Shown here piece by piece: positions 18,504 through 27,965 of a stretch of 64,000 nt of DNA. This DNA comes from Hymenobacter sp. GOD-10R (GTDB lineage: Bacteria > Bacteroidota > Bacteroidia > Cytophagales > Hymenobacteraceae). Positions within the stretch are counted from its first letter, which is position 1. Each line of letters opens with the position of its first letter. A model generated the notes under the pieces. That model was not told where the DNA came from. It saw only the letters and a program-made list of their open reading frames with translations, and ran no database searches. The stretch lies in assembly GCF_035609205.1 (NCBI RefSeq), contig NZ_CP141184.1:4409001-4473000 (forward strand), read 5' to 3'. The position numbers and the translations under genes are program-made.

Positions 18504-19424
18504 TTAGTTGAACGACTGCCGGAATTCCAGCGGTGAGAGGCTCGTCTTGGTCTTAAACAAGCGGCTGAACGACTGCGCATGCTCGAACCCTAGCGCGTAG
18601 GCAATTTCACTGACCGATAAGTTGGTGGTGGAGAGCTGGGCTTTGGCTTTTTCAATCAGCTTGTCGTGGATGTGCTGCTGGGTGCTTTGGCCAGTGAGCA
18701 CCTGAAGCAAGCCGCTCAAATAATTGGGTGATACGTTCAGCTGGTCGGCCACGTACTGCACAGTCGGTAAGCCGATTGTCGGCAGGGCCTCGCTCGTAAA
18801 GTAGGCCGCCAGGACCGTTTCCAGCCGCTGTAAAAGTTGATGATTTGCTACTCTGCGGGTTAAGAACTGCCGGTGGTAAAACCGCTCCGAGTAGGTGAGC
18901 AAGACGTCGAGTTGCGCAATAATTACGTCCTGGCTAAACCGGTCCATGTTGCCGCGGTACTCCTGCTCGATGTGCTGGACAACCATGGTGACCTTCTGCT
19001 CTTCTTGGTCGGAGAGGTGCAGAGCTTCGTGGACGGCGTAGCTGAAGTATTCGTATTGCTTGATTTTAGTTGCCAGCGGCGTATTCCACAGAAAATCAGG
19101 GTGCAGCAGCAGCATCCAACCCGCTTGTTTTCGCTCGGCACCCGCTGTCACCTCAACGCTAAAAACTTGGTTAGGCGCCATAAAAGACAGCACACCCTCG
19201 TCGAAATCATACAACTGCTGCCCATAATGCACCTTGGTTTTGAAATCTCTTTTCAGCGAGATGATATAAAAGTCCGCGACTAGGCTTATCGGTTCATAAT
19301 CGGCCAGCGGCTCCACCGCCGACATATCGATGATGCTGATTAAGGGATGCGCCGGCTTGGGAAAGTTAGCCAACCGGCAATACTCCGTGATGGTCTTGAA
19401 TCGGTACGGCTGCTTGGTTGCCAT
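18504..19424 (-). CDS. AraC-family transcriptional regulator (paralogue of 27962-28870)
   Basis: A 306-residue regulator with an N-terminal sensing domain of the kind often annotated AraC_N or cupin-like (GQQLYDFDEGVLSFMAPNQV, HPDFLWNTPLATKIKQYEYF) and a C-terminal AraC DNA-binding domain (about 205-306: VQYVADQLNVSPNYLSGLL, AQLSTTNLSVSEIAYALGFE and FSRLFKTKTSLSPLEFR). It is strongly similar along its whole length to the AraC protein at 27962. It starts 12 bp after the NmrA-like gene ends and runs directly into a membrane protein gene. Confidence 0.94.
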   Translation of the reverse strand: MATKQPYRFKTITEYCRLANFPKPAHPLISIIDMSAVEPLADYEPISLVADFYIISLKRDFKTKVHYGQQLYDFDEGVLSFMAPNQVFSVEVTAGAERKQAGWMLLLHPDFLWNTPLATKIKQYEYFSYAVHEALHLSDQEEQKVTMVVQHIEQEYRGNMDRFSQDVIIAQLDVLLTYSERFYHRQFLTRRVANHQLLQRLETVLAAYFTSEALPTIGLPTVQYVADQLNVSPNYLSGLLQVLTGQSTQQHIHDKLIEKAKAQLSTTNLSVSEIAYALGFEHAQSFSRLFKTKTSLSPLEFRQSFN

Positions 19425-19436
19425 GGTCTTTGCGCA

Positions 19437-20399
19437 TTACCTTTTGTGATAAACTGCCGCGAATTCGGGGGCGAAATCGGCCAGCTTGACCTTACCCAAC
19501 ACGGGCCGGTGGCGGTAGTAATCCTCGTCGATCAGCCCGCTGTGAATGGCCGCATTCATTTCCACGATACCTACGGCCCGTGCTTTCGGCACTTTAAACA
19601 TTTCTAAACCGCTTTGCATCTGTTTGTCGCTCATGAGCGCCCATTGTAAGTACGGCTTGCCAATGGCCTGACCTAGGATGCTAGCAACTTGGTTACAAGT
19701 TAGCTCGTCGCTGGCCACGTAGCGCACGTTGCGGCCCGCAAAAGGCGTGGTCAGCTCTTCGGCCACGGCGGCGGCAATATCGCGCGGCGAAACCCAGGGC
19801 GTCTTGTCCTCGGCTCCGAAGTTGGCAGCAATGACGCCCGTTTTGCCGGTTATCGCGGCCAGCAAGCCCGAATAGCGCAGGGTTAAGAACCGGCCCAGCA
19901 GCCCTTCCCCTCGTATCATATCCATGTAGCTGAACAGATTAGTGTAGAACCCAACGGGGCGCATGTGGGTGATGGACACGTCGGCTGGCAGCTCCCGGAG
20001 GATACGCTCGGCAAGGTGATGAAAAGCTAGCACGCCATTACCTTCGGCGAGGTGCGCACCCACGCTGCTCAGGTGAATGACCCGTTTTACACCCGATTGC
20101 CGGATGGCCTCGGCATACGCCGTGGTCAGCTTGCGGGCCTCGACCATCACGTCGATGGCCGGGTCGAAGTAGTTGAAGGGCGGCAGCATACAGTACACGG
20201 CATCGGCCCCGTTGAAGGTGGCGGTCAGAAACCGAACGTCTTCTATCGTGCCGATGGCAGCCGCAGCACCCAGGGCTTCAATAGCCCGGCGCTTATCCGG
20301 CTTGCTGCTGATGACCGTGACGGTATGGCCTTGTTGCAGGAGTTCTTGGGTGAGGGGCGCGCTGATGTTGCCCAGCGAGCCAGTTACGACGAGTTTCAT
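19437..20399 (-). CDS. NmrA-like NAD(P)-binding oxidoreductase/epimerase family protein
   Basis: A 320-residue atypical SDR. The dinucleotide motif is at the very N-terminus (MKLVVTGSLGNISAPL), which is why the start is placed at 20399 rather than at the longer frame start at 20444. Other features are ADAVYCMLPPFN, VKRVIHLSSVGAH and the substrate-side segment THMRPVGFYTNLF. There is no YxxxK at the classical place, as in NmrA/HSCARG-type proteins that sense or reduce with NADPH. First gene of an operon with AraC and a membrane protein. Confidence 0.88.
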   Translation of the reverse strand: MKLVVTGSLGNISAPLTQELLQQGHTVTVISSKPDKRRAIEALGAAAAIGTIEDVRFLTATFNGADAVYCMLPPFNYFDPAIDVMVEARKLTTAYAEAIRQSGVKRVIHLSSVGAHLAEGNGVLAFHHLAERILRELPADVSITHMRPVGFYTNLFSYMDMIRGEGLLGRFLTLRYSGLLAAITGKTGVIAANFGAEDKTPWVSPRDIAAAVAEELTTPFAGRNVRYVASDELTCNQVASILGQAIGKPYLQWALMSDKQMQSGLEMFKVPKARAVGIVEMNAAIHSGLIDEDYYRHRPVLGKVKLADFAPEFAAVYHKR

Positions 20400-20635
20400 G
20401 AGCTTGAGTAATGGATTGCGGAAGCAAAGTTCCGTCAACCCCAAAGCCCCGAGCTAGCTAAATCTCTGGTTGTTGTAACCGAATCTCCGCTGGGGCCAAG
20501 CACTTACCTGCTAAAGCCCACCTGTTGGCTACGCGAGCTAGCATCCCCGAAGACAAACAATTTCGCCGGCAGACGGGTCTTACTACATGCAGCTACACAA
20601 AGCAGCTGCGCAGAAGTCTCTTATTTTCTCGTAAG

Positions 20636-21355
20636 ATGAATATTGGAATCATTGGTGCCGGCTACATCGGCAGCACCCTCGCCGGCCGGCTGACCAGCCT
20701 AGGTCATAAAGTATCCATTGCCAACTCCCGCGGCCCCGAAACGCTACAGGACGTGGTGGCCAAGACCGGCGCCACGGCCGTCACGCCCCAAGAGGCCGCT
20801 CGCAGCGGTGAAATTGTCATCGTGACCATTCCGTTGAAGAACATCCCTGACCTCCCCCAAGACTTGTTCGAGGGTGTTTCGGACGATGTAGTCGTGGTTG
20901 ACACGAGCAACTACTACCCCAAGCTGCGCGATGGGCAGATGCCGGAGTTCGACGGCGAGAGCAACCTGACCGAAAGCGAGTGGGTGCAGCAGCACCTAGG
21001 TCGGCCCGTCATTAAGGTGTTCAATAACATCGCTTTCTCGAGCCTCGGCAACGCTGGCAAGCCCGCTGGTACTCCCGGCCGCATCGGCCTGCCCGTGTCG
21101 GGCGACGATGCCGCGAACAAGCAGAAGGTGATGCAACTGGTGGATGAGCTAGGCTTTGACCCCGTAGACGGTGGCAGCTTGCACGAGTCGTGGCGGCAGC
21201 AGCCCGGCACGCCCATCTACGGCACCGATTCAACGGCGGCAGAAATTCAGAAGCAGCTCGACAGCATGGGCACCGAGCGCACGCCCGAGCAGCACCAGCA
21301 GTTTGCAGCCAACCATGCCGCGCTGGAGAAAAAAATAATGCAGGATCATTCGTAG
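20636..21355 (+). CDS. NADPH-dependent F420 reductase-like oxidoreductase
   Basis: A 239-residue protein with an N-terminal Rossmann fold of the F420_oxidored type (MNIGIIGAGYIGSTLAGRL; SIANSRGPETL matches the NADP-phosphate-binding loop; IVTIPLKNIPDLP). The second half (VIKVFNNIAFSSL, GLPVSGDDAANKQKVM) is as in related NADP oxidoreductases. Because Bacteroidota do not generally make F420, the hydride partner is probably another flavin or a small molecule. The start at 20636 is fixed by the dinucleotide motif; an upstream extension to 20525 is not credible. Ends before a strong terminator. Confidence 0.88.
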   Translation: MNIGIIGAGYIGSTLAGRLTSLGHKVSIANSRGPETLQDVVAKTGATAVTPQEAARSGEIVIVTIPLKNIPDLPQDLFEGVSDDVVVVDTSNYYPKLRDGQMPEFDGESNLTESEWVQQHLGRPVIKVFNNIAFSSLGNAGKPAGTPGRIGLPVSGDDAANKQKVMQLVDELGFDPVDGGSLHESWRQQPGTPIYGTDSTAAEIQKQLDSMGTERTPEQHQQFAANHAALEKKIMQDHS

Positions 21356-21375
21356 CCCGCTGCCTGTTCTAGCTA

Positions 21376-21413
21376 CAAAAAAGCCTGGCTGTAGTCACAG
21401 TCAGGCTTTTTTG
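21376..21413 (+). terminator. Intrinsic terminator after the F420-type oxidoreductase
   Basis: Stem AAAAAAGCCTGGCTG with CAGTCAGGCTTTTT (one G-T pair), six-base loop and a T-run. The A-rich 5' side means it can also stop transcripts of the minus-strand receptor gene that ends at 21440. Confidence 0.9.
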
Positions 21414-21439
21414 GGTAGCGACAAGCGCGGCCTAGAGTC

Positions 21440-23902
21440 TTAAAACTCCACGATAAACCCGATGGTAGGCAGTACCGTTGCGTCGTTGTTGGTCAGTAGA
21501 ATCGGAATGGCGTTGGAGCCGTCGGGGCGGACGGGCTGGCTGTCAGTCGTGACGAAGCTAGTGTTGTCGGGTGTGCGTTGGAAGGTGTAGTTGGGCACGC
21601 CGGGCGTGGGGAGCAGGAAGGCGTTTTGTATGTCAACGAACAAGTCGATGGTCACGCGCCGCAAGTTGTACTTCTTGTCAAGGCGAAAGTCAAACTGCTG
21701 AAAGTTACTGAGGCGCTGCGTATTGAGCTGGTTATAATCGAGTACTCCTTGGGCTAGCGTGAGGTAGTTCTGCTGCGAAAGCTCGGCGTTGAACGGGGTG
21801 TAAGGCGCTCCTCCAGCGAACCGATACTTCAGGCCCATTTCCCACCCCCGCTTAAACTTACGCCCCAACAGCGCTGAAGCTAGGTGGCGCGTATCCCAGG
21901 CGGAGGGCTTATAAGCGCCGTCGGCACCCGTAAACTCGCTGCGAAACCACGTGTAGGAAGCTACCGCGAAGATGTTTTTGGTGAGCTTTTGCTGGAAAAA
22001 GAAATCCCCACCGAAGGCACGGCCGCGGCCCGTGCTGATTACGGCCTCGTTGCCAAGAGCAGCGAAGTCGCCCCCTAGGTTAGCCAGCGAAATACCGTCG
22101 CGCACACTCACGGGGTAGTGGTCGTACTGCTTCCAGAAGCCCTCCAGGGTGAAGCGAGTCGTGGGTGTGGGCAAATATTCCAACCCCGTCACGTAATGCG
22201 TGCTGCCGATGTAGCGGTTGCGCTGGTTCGCGAGTTGGCCCGTCGCGTCGCGGAAACCTAGCAAGGTGGAGGGCGGAATCTTGTAGTAGCGCCTAATGGA
22301 GGCGTTCAGGTTCCAGCGCGAAGCTAGCGCATACGAGGCCGACAGTCGCGGCGATAAGGTACGCAGCGGGTTGGCCCCACCCTCGGTGAAAGAGTTGCCG
22401 TCGGCCCGAACTCCGGCGGAAAGGGTCAGGCGGTCGTCGGGGAGAAAGGGGCGCGTCACTTGGGCAAAAGCCCCAAAGCGGGCAAAGCTCAGCGCAGACT
22501 GAAAGCGTACGTCGACGCCGGGTTGTTGCACCGTGCCATCGGGTTTGAGCACCTCCCGGCGCAGCCGCAGAAAGTAGCGACTGTCGTATTCGATCCACTG
22601 CCCCACGCCGCCGTAGGCATACTGCCATTTCCTAATGCTCCGGTTGACGTCGACGCGCAGCTTGTTTTCCGTTTCGCCGGAGCGGGTGAGCAGCACCCGC
22701 CGGCCCTCATCGCCGGCGAAAGCGGTGCCGCCTTCAAAGCGGTCAATCTGATTATTGAGCTGGGTGCGGCTCAGGGCCACATTCAGGTAGCCACGCTCTA
22801 GCAGTTGGCGCAGCGACACCCCCACCGTGTAGTTCCATTGGTCGATAGCGGGCGTGTTGAGCAACACGTACTCCTTGTCGGGGGTAGTCTTGCGGGGCAC
22901 AGCTACCTCAAAGTGGTCGATGGCACCTAGGCCCAGCGCCGTCAGGGTCGTTTTGGACGAGAGCTTGGTGGTGATTTTAAACTGCGCATCCCAGTAATCG
23001 GGGCGAATGGGCAAGTCGATGGCTTTGAACAACACCTGCAAGTAAGAGCGCCGAACGGAGGCCAGAAACGTGGTATTCTTGGCCAGCGGCCCTTCCAGCG
23101 TGCCCGCCACCTCTGTACCACTCAGGCGCACATTGCCCTGCACCCGGTCGGGGTTGCCGTCGCGCTGCCGGAACTGGAGCACGCTGCTCAGGGCGTTGTC
23201 GTAGCGAGCCTCGAACGCGGAGGAGCTGAGCGTTGCGTCTTCGATAAAGCTTACGTTGAGCATCCCCGTGGGGCCGCCAGCACTGCCTTGCGTTTGGAAG
23301 TGATTGATAACGGGCACCTCAATACCATCGAGGTAATACACGTTCTCGTTGGGCGCCCCACCCCGAATGATAATGTCGTTGCGGAAGCCAGCGGTGCCGC
23401 TCGTGCCACCGCCGCCTACCCCCGGCAGCACCTGGATAACCCGCGAGATGTCGAAGTTGCCGCCTGGGTTACTTTTGATTTCCTCCACGTTCAGGCGCTG
23501 CACGCTTAAGGGCGTTTCGGGCGTGGCTACCCTGATGGCTCGGTTGGCCGTTACTTGCACCTCCCCTAGCGTGCGCGCCGCGGGCAGTAAGTCGAAGGTG
23601 ATGATGTTGGCGTTGCCGGAGGTAATAACCACGTTTGAGCGCAGTAGCGGCTCGTAGCCAATAAACGACACCCGCACATTGTAGCTCCCCGTCGGAATGT
23701 TGGTCAGCCGAAAACGCCCTTCCTCATCGGTCGCAGTACCTAGGCTGCCCCCTTCCAGCGCGACCGTTACGCCGGGCAAGAGCTGCTGAGTAGCCCGGTC
23801 GCGCACGGTGCCGCTGAGTATTCCTGTATTCTGCGCGTGCACAGCGGCCAGTGGCATAAGCCAACAAAGTAGTCCGAGCAAGTAGCGAAGCGTCATAAGC
23901 AT
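21440..23902 (-). CDS. TonB-dependent receptor with carboxypeptidase-regulatory-like domain
   Basis: An 820-residue outer-membrane receptor for active uptake. It has a signal peptide (start at 23902, or two codons later at MTLRYLLGLLCWLMPL; cleavage near VHAQ), a carboxypeptidase-regulatory-like beta domain (about 27-110: GTVRDRATQQLLPGVTVAL, GSYNVRVSFIGYEPLL), a plug domain (about 125-230: ISRVIQVLPGVGGGG, IIIRGGAPNENVYYLDGIEV) and a roughly 22-strand barrel. The Gly after PNENVYYLDG and the final aromatic-type ending (IGFIVEF) are as expected. No SusD partner follows, so it is not a SusCD polysaccharide pair. It is divergent from a MarR regulator; the substrate is unknown. Confidence 0.93.
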   Translation of the reverse strand: MLMTLRYLLGLLCWLMPLAAVHAQNTGILSGTVRDRATQQLLPGVTVALEGGSLGTATDEEGRFRLTNIPTGSYNVRVSFIGYEPLLRSNVVITSGNANIITFDLLPAARTLGEVQVTANRAIRVATPETPLSVQRLNVEEIKSNPGGNFDISRVIQVLPGVGGGGTSGTAGFRNDIIIRGGAPNENVYYLDGIEVPVINHFQTQGSAGGPTGMLNVSFIEDATLSSSAFEARYDNALSSVLQFRQRDGNPDRVQGNVRLSGTEVAGTLEGPLAKNTTFLASVRRSYLQVLFKAIDLPIRPDYWDAQFKITTKLSSKTTLTALGLGAIDHFEVAVPRKTTPDKEYVLLNTPAIDQWNYTVGVSLRQLLERGYLNVALSRTQLNNQIDRFEGGTAFAGDEGRRVLLTRSGETENKLRVDVNRSIRKWQYAYGGVGQWIEYDSRYFLRLRREVLKPDGTVQQPGVDVRFQSALSFARFGAFAQVTRPFLPDDRLTLSAGVRADGNSFTEGGANPLRTLSPRLSASYALASRWNLNASIRRYYKIPPSTLLGFRDATGQLANQRNRYIGSTHYVTGLEYLPTPTTRFTLEGFWKQYDHYPVSVRDGISLANLGGDFAALGNEAVISTGRGRAFGGDFFFQQKLTKNIFAVASYTWFRSEFTGADGAYKPSAWDTRHLASALLGRKFKRGWEMGLKYRFAGGAPYTPFNAELSQQNYLTLAQGVLDYNQLNTQRLSNFQQFDFRLDKKYNLRRVTIDLFVDIQNAFLLPTPGVPNYTFQRTPDNTSFVTTDSQPVRPDGSNAIPILLTNNDATVLPTIGFIVEF

Positions 23903-23942
23903 GCATTTAGATGGATATCATACGAACAAAACAATTAATAGT

Positions 23943-23956
23943 ATGTTTTAGAACAT
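23943..23956. promoter_or_regulatory. Candidate MarR operator, ATGTT-N4-AACAT
   Basis: A perfect dyad between the TonB receptor (start 23902, minus) and the MarR-type gene (start 24006, plus), in an AT-rich stretch. Size and position suit a MarR dimer acting on both genes. Not verified. Confidence 0.4.
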
Positions 23957-24005
23957 TAACAGAATGGGTTCATTCTTTTCGGATGTTGTCGTTACTTTGC
24001 TGGGC

Positions 24006-24671
24006 ATGGGATATAGCTTATTAAAACAGCTACTGGAGCAGTTAGAGGCGTTTGAGCAGGCCGGCGAAAAAGCTGGCCCTGATGCCGTCCACGACCTAGC
24101 TCACTTCGCGGCATGGCTCTATGGTCGCACGGCAGCGCCGCCCGAACCTCGCGGTCCGGCCGCGCCGGCGGAAATTGCTTCTATGCCTGCCGAAGCCGAA
24201 ATCAGCAAGCTCCTGATTTTTCTTACCCGCTACGCCCGCTCCTATATGCGGCTGGGCCTCGCCGGCTCGGGGCTCCTCACCCCCGATGATTTTGCCTATC
24301 TGGCCACCATCATGGGCCACCAGCCTCTGTCGAAAACGGACCTGATTACGCGCAACATTCACGAGAAAGCCACGGGCACAGAAGTAATCAAGCGGCTTTT
24401 AGCTAAGGGCTTTGTAGCAGAGCAACGCCACGCAACCGACCGGCGCAGCAAGCTTTTGACTCTTACGCCGGCCGGCATGGCTGTGCTAGGGCAAGTGTTT
24501 GGGCCCATGGGCCAAGTCTCGCAACTCGTTGCCGGCAACCTCACGCGCGCCGAGCGGATTCAGTTGCTGTACTTGCTGCAAAAGCTAGATGCCTTCCACC
24601 AGCCTATTTTCCAGGGTGCTCGCCCCGAGCAGTTTTCGGACCTCACGCAGCACCTGCTGGAGGGGGAATAG
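24006..24671 (+). CDS. MarR-family winged-helix regulator
   Basis: A 221-residue protein. An N-terminal helix precedes an Ala/Pro-rich linker (about 45-65). The C-terminal winged helix has LITRNIHEKATGTEVIKRLL (DNA-recognition helices) and GFVAEQRHATDRRSKLLTLT, whose D-R-R-S-K-x-L-x-L-T wing is the MarR hallmark. I prefer the ATG at 24006: a TTACTTTG box (7 of 8 to TAnnTTTG) ends at 23999, six bases before it, which would put the alternative ATG at 23964 upstream of the promoter. Divergent from the TonB receptor, which it likely controls. Confidence 0.85.
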   Translation: MGYSLLKQLLEQLEAFEQAGEKAGPDAVHDLAHFAAWLYGRTAAPPEPRGPAAPAEIASMPAEAEISKLLIFLTRYARSYMRLGLAGSGLLTPDDFAYLATIMGHQPLSKTDLITRNIHEKATGTEVIKRLLAKGFVAEQRHATDRRSKLLTLTPAGMAVLGQVFGPMGQVSQLVAGNLTRAERIQLLYLLQKLDAFHQPIFQGARPEQFSDLTQHLLEGE

Positions 24672-24822
24672 CTTTCTCACCTCCCCTGCACATTATGGCC
24701 GCATCAATGCAACCTTGCTCAGCGCTACTGCGACTTTGAGCCATTGTTGCTACTGCCGTTTCCCAGCTATGAAGACCACTATCCCCTTGTGAGCGATGAT
24801 AATTTAAGTCGCGTCTTTATCA

Positions 24823-24859
24823 AAAACCACGTTTCTGCCTCAGGAACGTGGTTTTATCT
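24823..24859 (+). terminator. Intrinsic terminator downstream of the MarR gene
   Basis: Stem AAAACCACGTT (24823-24833) and AACGTGGTTTT (24845-24855) with an 11-base loop and TTATC TTTT after it. It lies 150 bp past the MarR stop. Confidence 0.75.
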
Positions 24860-25190
24860 TTTAGTGCAGTAGCATACCTAGGTCTTCCTGCTCACAGCGT
24901 ATCACCACTGATGAGGTTGCAATAACCACGGCTAACGGCATCGCAGACGCACCAACGGCCTTTCGACAAGCTATAGCCGGATAGGAGCAAATGCGTTACT
25001 GTAATAATGACGACAGGGAGTATGCCGTACCGAGAGTTGAGGAACACAACCTAGCCAAAGGTCTTGAGCAGCCTCAGGGAACTGCGACAACTACGTTGCA
25101 TATACATAATCAAGGCAACACGATAAGACGCTGCTACCGGCTTATATTTACACCTTATAGCGAGCTTCTCTTTTCTCAGTTCTATTCTCC

Positions 25191-25622
25191 ATGCCCACCG
25201 CCTCCGACCGTTACGTGCAGCTCCTCGCTCAGCACAACTTACGCAACACGGCTATGCGCCGCGCCGTGTTGGAGCTTCTTTCGCTTACGCCGTATGCTTT
25301 ATCGAGCCACGATATCGAACAGGAGCTTGGTGAAGGAGTCGACCGCATTACGCTGTACCGCACGCTGAAGTCGTTCGAGGAGAAAGGGCTAATTCACCGG
25401 GTTCCCGAAAACTCGGATGTCTCCAAGTATGCCGCCTGTTCCATTGAGTGTTCCCAACACGCCCACTTCGACAACCACGTCCATTTTAAGTGTAACCATT
25501 GTCAGCACGTGTACTGTTTGAATCAGGTTACGATTCCGGCCGTGGCTCTTCCGGCAAAGTTTGAGGCTAAAACCAGCGATTACCTGTTAGCCGGTGTATG
25601 CCGCGAATGTCAGCCTGCTTAA
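25191..25622 (+). CDS. Fur-family metalloregulator
   Basis: A 143-residue Fur/Zur/PerR-type repressor. The N-terminal winged helix has LRNTAMRRAVLELLS, SSHDIEQEL and RITLYRTLKSFEEKGLIHR (recognition helix). The C-terminal dimer domain has the His-rich metal segment HAHFDNHVHFKC, and two CxxC pairs (CNHC and CREC at the end) that would hold structural zinc. The spacing looks closest to Zur or to small Fur-like regulators of Bacteroidota, but which metal it senses is unresolved. Confidence 0.93.
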   Translation: MPTASDRYVQLLAQHNLRNTAMRRAVLELLSLTPYALSSHDIEQELGEGVDRITLYRTLKSFEEKGLIHRVPENSDVSKYAACSIECSQHAHFDNHVHFKCNHCQHVYCLNQVTIPAVALPAKFEAKTSDYLLAGVCRECQPA

Positions 25623-25716
25623 CCTAGCTTTCTAGCGGCAGGACGTGCTTTTTCAGCCACCTACGTTCGCGAATCGTGCGCATGCCAGTGCTAGTCGCGC
25701 ACTCGGCACTGTCTTT

Positions 25717-26601
25717 TTATCGGGATTCGTTTTCTAAGCGGAGTGTGGTGTTCAGCAGCGGAGTGTGCTCTTCTTCAACGGGCAGCAGCAGCACCGGAAT
25801 CGTCGTGTGCCGCGTGACCTCCGCCGTAACGCTGTGGTGAAAAAGAGCGCTCAAGAAGCTGCGCGGCCGGGCAATTAGCAGAATCAGATCGGCCTGTGTA
25901 GCGGTGGCGGCTCGTAAAATACCGGCAGCATAAGAAGCATCCTGCATGTGGTAGCCGTGGTCGGTTTCGATGGGCAGCAAGCCGCTGGTACGCACTACTT
26001 TCAACGCCTGCGACATGTCGCAGTCAATAGCCGCTTCTGGCTCGCTCACGTGTGCCACGGTGAAAGTAGCTTTCCAACTAGTTAGCACCGGCCTCAGGGC
26101 TCTGGCAGCTTCGGTCAAGTGAATAGGCTCTGTATCAGCAGCCAGCAGCACCTTCAACGGAATGGTAGGCAGTTGCTTAGTGGCCACGGGTACCAACAGG
26201 AGCGGCAGGCGCGTATCACGTAGCACAGGCAACGTCTGGTTGTGCATCAGCCGATCCAGCCAAGCGCGTTCTTCCCGCACCCCTAGCACAAACAGCTGCG
26301 GCTGGTACTGCAAGCGAATTCGGTGCAGCACCTCAGAGAAGGAACCCTGGCAGCTTTCCACCGTTGCGGGCACTGGCAGTTGCTGGGCGAGTTGGGCAAG
26401 CGTTTCGCTTAGGTCGGGCACCTGGCTCAAATACTCGGCTGGGCTTAGCAGCATGCCGTACGTGGGCTCAATGATCGGCACCGAATTCACGTGCAGCAGC
26501 ACCAGTTCGGCGCCAGTTGGCATGGCCAGTTGGGCGGCAAAAGTTGCAATGCGCGAAGCATCTTCCAGCGCGTCGATGAGTACTACAAAGACAGTTTTCA
26601 T
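25717..26601 (-). CDS. Universal stress protein with two UspA domains
   Basis: A 294-residue cytosolic protein made of two UspA-like alpha/beta domains (about 1-140 and 150-278). Each starts with a hydrophobic strand (TVFVVLIDALEDASRI; LKVLLAADTEPIHLTEA), and each ends with a strand before LLLVP or LLLPV. The ATP-binding signature G-x2-G-x9-G-(S/T) is degenerate in both halves, so nucleotide binding is doubtful. Convergent with the Fur gene. Confidence 0.9.
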   Translation of the reverse strand: MKTVFVVLIDALEDASRIATFAAQLAMPTGAELVLLHVNSVPIIEPTYGMLLSPAEYLSQVPDLSETLAQLAQQLPVPATVESCQGSFSEVLHRIRLQYQPQLFVLGVREERAWLDRLMHNQTLPVLRDTRLPLLLVPVATKQLPTIPLKVLLAADTEPIHLTEAARALRPVLTSWKATFTVAHVSEPEAAIDCDMSQALKVVRTSGLLPIETDHGYHMQDASYAAGILRAATATQADLILLIARPRSFLSALFHHSVTAEVTRHTTIPVLLLPVEEEHTPLLNTTLRLENESR

Positions 26602-26990
26602 AGGACAAATAGGCTAGGTGTACCACTGATCGAAATACGAAGATCCTATCCTAATGCAACATGTCGTAGGTCATCTTCGCCGCTGATTTATATCAGCTCT
26701 TACTCCACAATACGAGTGAAGAAGGCCTTTTGGTATGTCGGAGGGTATGGAAACTCCTCGACTCAGCGCATCAGCAAGTATAAGCTTATCTCCGACAATA
26801 CCTATTTACAACGCGCAGCACGGTCCCTGTTTAGAACACCTCATCCTAGGCGCAGAAGTGGCTAGCTCTACTGTTTGTCAGAAGCTACTACACGCGGGCG
26901 TTTTGACTAACACAAAGGGCATTTCGGTTAATCCGGCCTTTCAAGCGGCGGCGACCTTTGTATCGTCAACAAACCGAAAAACAACTTCTG
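26602..26990. other. Intergenic region with promoter of the quinone reductase operon
   Basis: No gene. A GACCTTTG box at 26953-26960 (7 of 8 to TAnnTTTG) lies 30 bases before the ATG at 26991 and matches the box before the AraC gene at 12318. The rest is AT-richer than the flanking genes and shows no repeat I can see. Confidence 0.45.
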
Positions 26991-27965
26991 ATGAAAGCAG
27001 TAAGAATTCACACCTTTGGCGGACCCGAGGTCCTGCAAATAGAAGACGTAGCGCGGCCGGTGCCGGCCTCTGACGAGATTTTGGTTCAGGTGCATGCCAG
27101 TGGCGTAAACCCGGTAGACTGGGTGGTGCGCGAAGGCGGCAACGACGCGTTACGGTCTTTCCTGACTTTGCCGCTGACCATAGGCTGGGACGCGGCCGGC
27201 ATCGTAGCCGAGGTAGGCAGCGACGTAACCTCTTTCCAAAAAGGCGATGCCGTGTATGGGATTCCCAATTTTCCAGGCGATGGTAGCTACGCCGAATATT
27301 GCGCGGCCAAGGCCAACCAATTCGCCCGCAAGCCCACAAGCATTGGCTTTACGGAGGCAGCAGGAGTGCCGCTGGCGGGCCTCACGGCCTGGACGGCGCT
27401 CTTTGAACACGGCAAGCTCCAGCCCGGCCAGCGCGTGCTCATTCAGGGCGCTTCGGGCGGGGTAGGCAGTTTCGCGGTGCAGTTTGCCAAGGCGAAAGGG
27501 GCCTATGTGATTGGCAGCGCTTCGGCCGGCAACCTAGAGTACCTCAAGCAGCTAGGGGCCGATGAAGTAGTCGATTACCGTAGTCAGCAGCTAACGGACG
27601 TGGTGCACGACGTGGATGTGGTCATAGAAGCCTCGCCCCTGCGCGACAATGCGGAGCGCCTAAAAGCGGTGGCCGTGCTGAAGAATGGCGGCATCTTCGT
27701 AAGCGTCAACCTAGATTATCCGTTTAGCGAGGAAATGCTGGCTGCCCTAGCCCAAAAGCACGCCACCGGCGCGCTTTCGGCCAACCAACCCCGGCAGGAC
27801 TGGCTAACCGAAATGGCTGAATTGATTGATGCAGGCAAGGTAAAAGTGTTTATTAGCAACGTGTTTCCGTTGGAGCAAGTGGCCGAAGCCCACCGCGAAA
27901 GCGCCACCTGGCACGTGCGGGGTAAGCTGATATTGGAAGTAAAAAAAGACAGCGAGCCGGTATGA
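26991..27965 (+). CDS. NADP-dependent quinone oxidoreductase-like protein (MDR family)
   Basis: A 324-residue medium-chain dehydrogenase/reductase. The catalytic GroES-like domain has no zinc ligands (HASGVNPVDWVVREGG), as in quinone reductases. The Rossmann part has VLIQGASGGVGSFAVQFAKA (AXXGXXG type) and ASAGNLEYLKQLGADEVVDY. It reduces quinones, enones or similar electrophiles with NADPH. The ATG at 26991 is chosen because the first strand starts at residue 2. It overlaps the following AraC gene by 4 bp (ATGA). Confidence 0.92.
   Translation: MKAVRIHTFGGPEVLQIEDVARPVPASDEILVQVHASGVNPVDWVVREGGNDALRSFLTLPLTIGWDAAGIVAEVGSDVTSFQKGDAVYGIPNFPGDGSYAEYCAAKANQFARKPTSIGFTEAAGVPLAGLTAWTALFEHGKLQPGQRVLIQGASGGVGSFAVQFAKAKGAYVIGSASAGNLEYLKQLGADEVVDYRSQQLTDVVHDVDVVIEASPLRDNAERLKAVAVLKNGGIFVSVNLDYPFSEEMLAALAQKHATGALSANQPRQDWLTEMAELIDAGKVKVFISNVFPLEQVAEAHRESATWHVRGKLILEVKKDSEPV

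Noticed and set aside
26735..27073. 112-codon frame ahead of the quinone reductase
   Set aside because: Runs out of frame into the start of a clear gene and has no domain.
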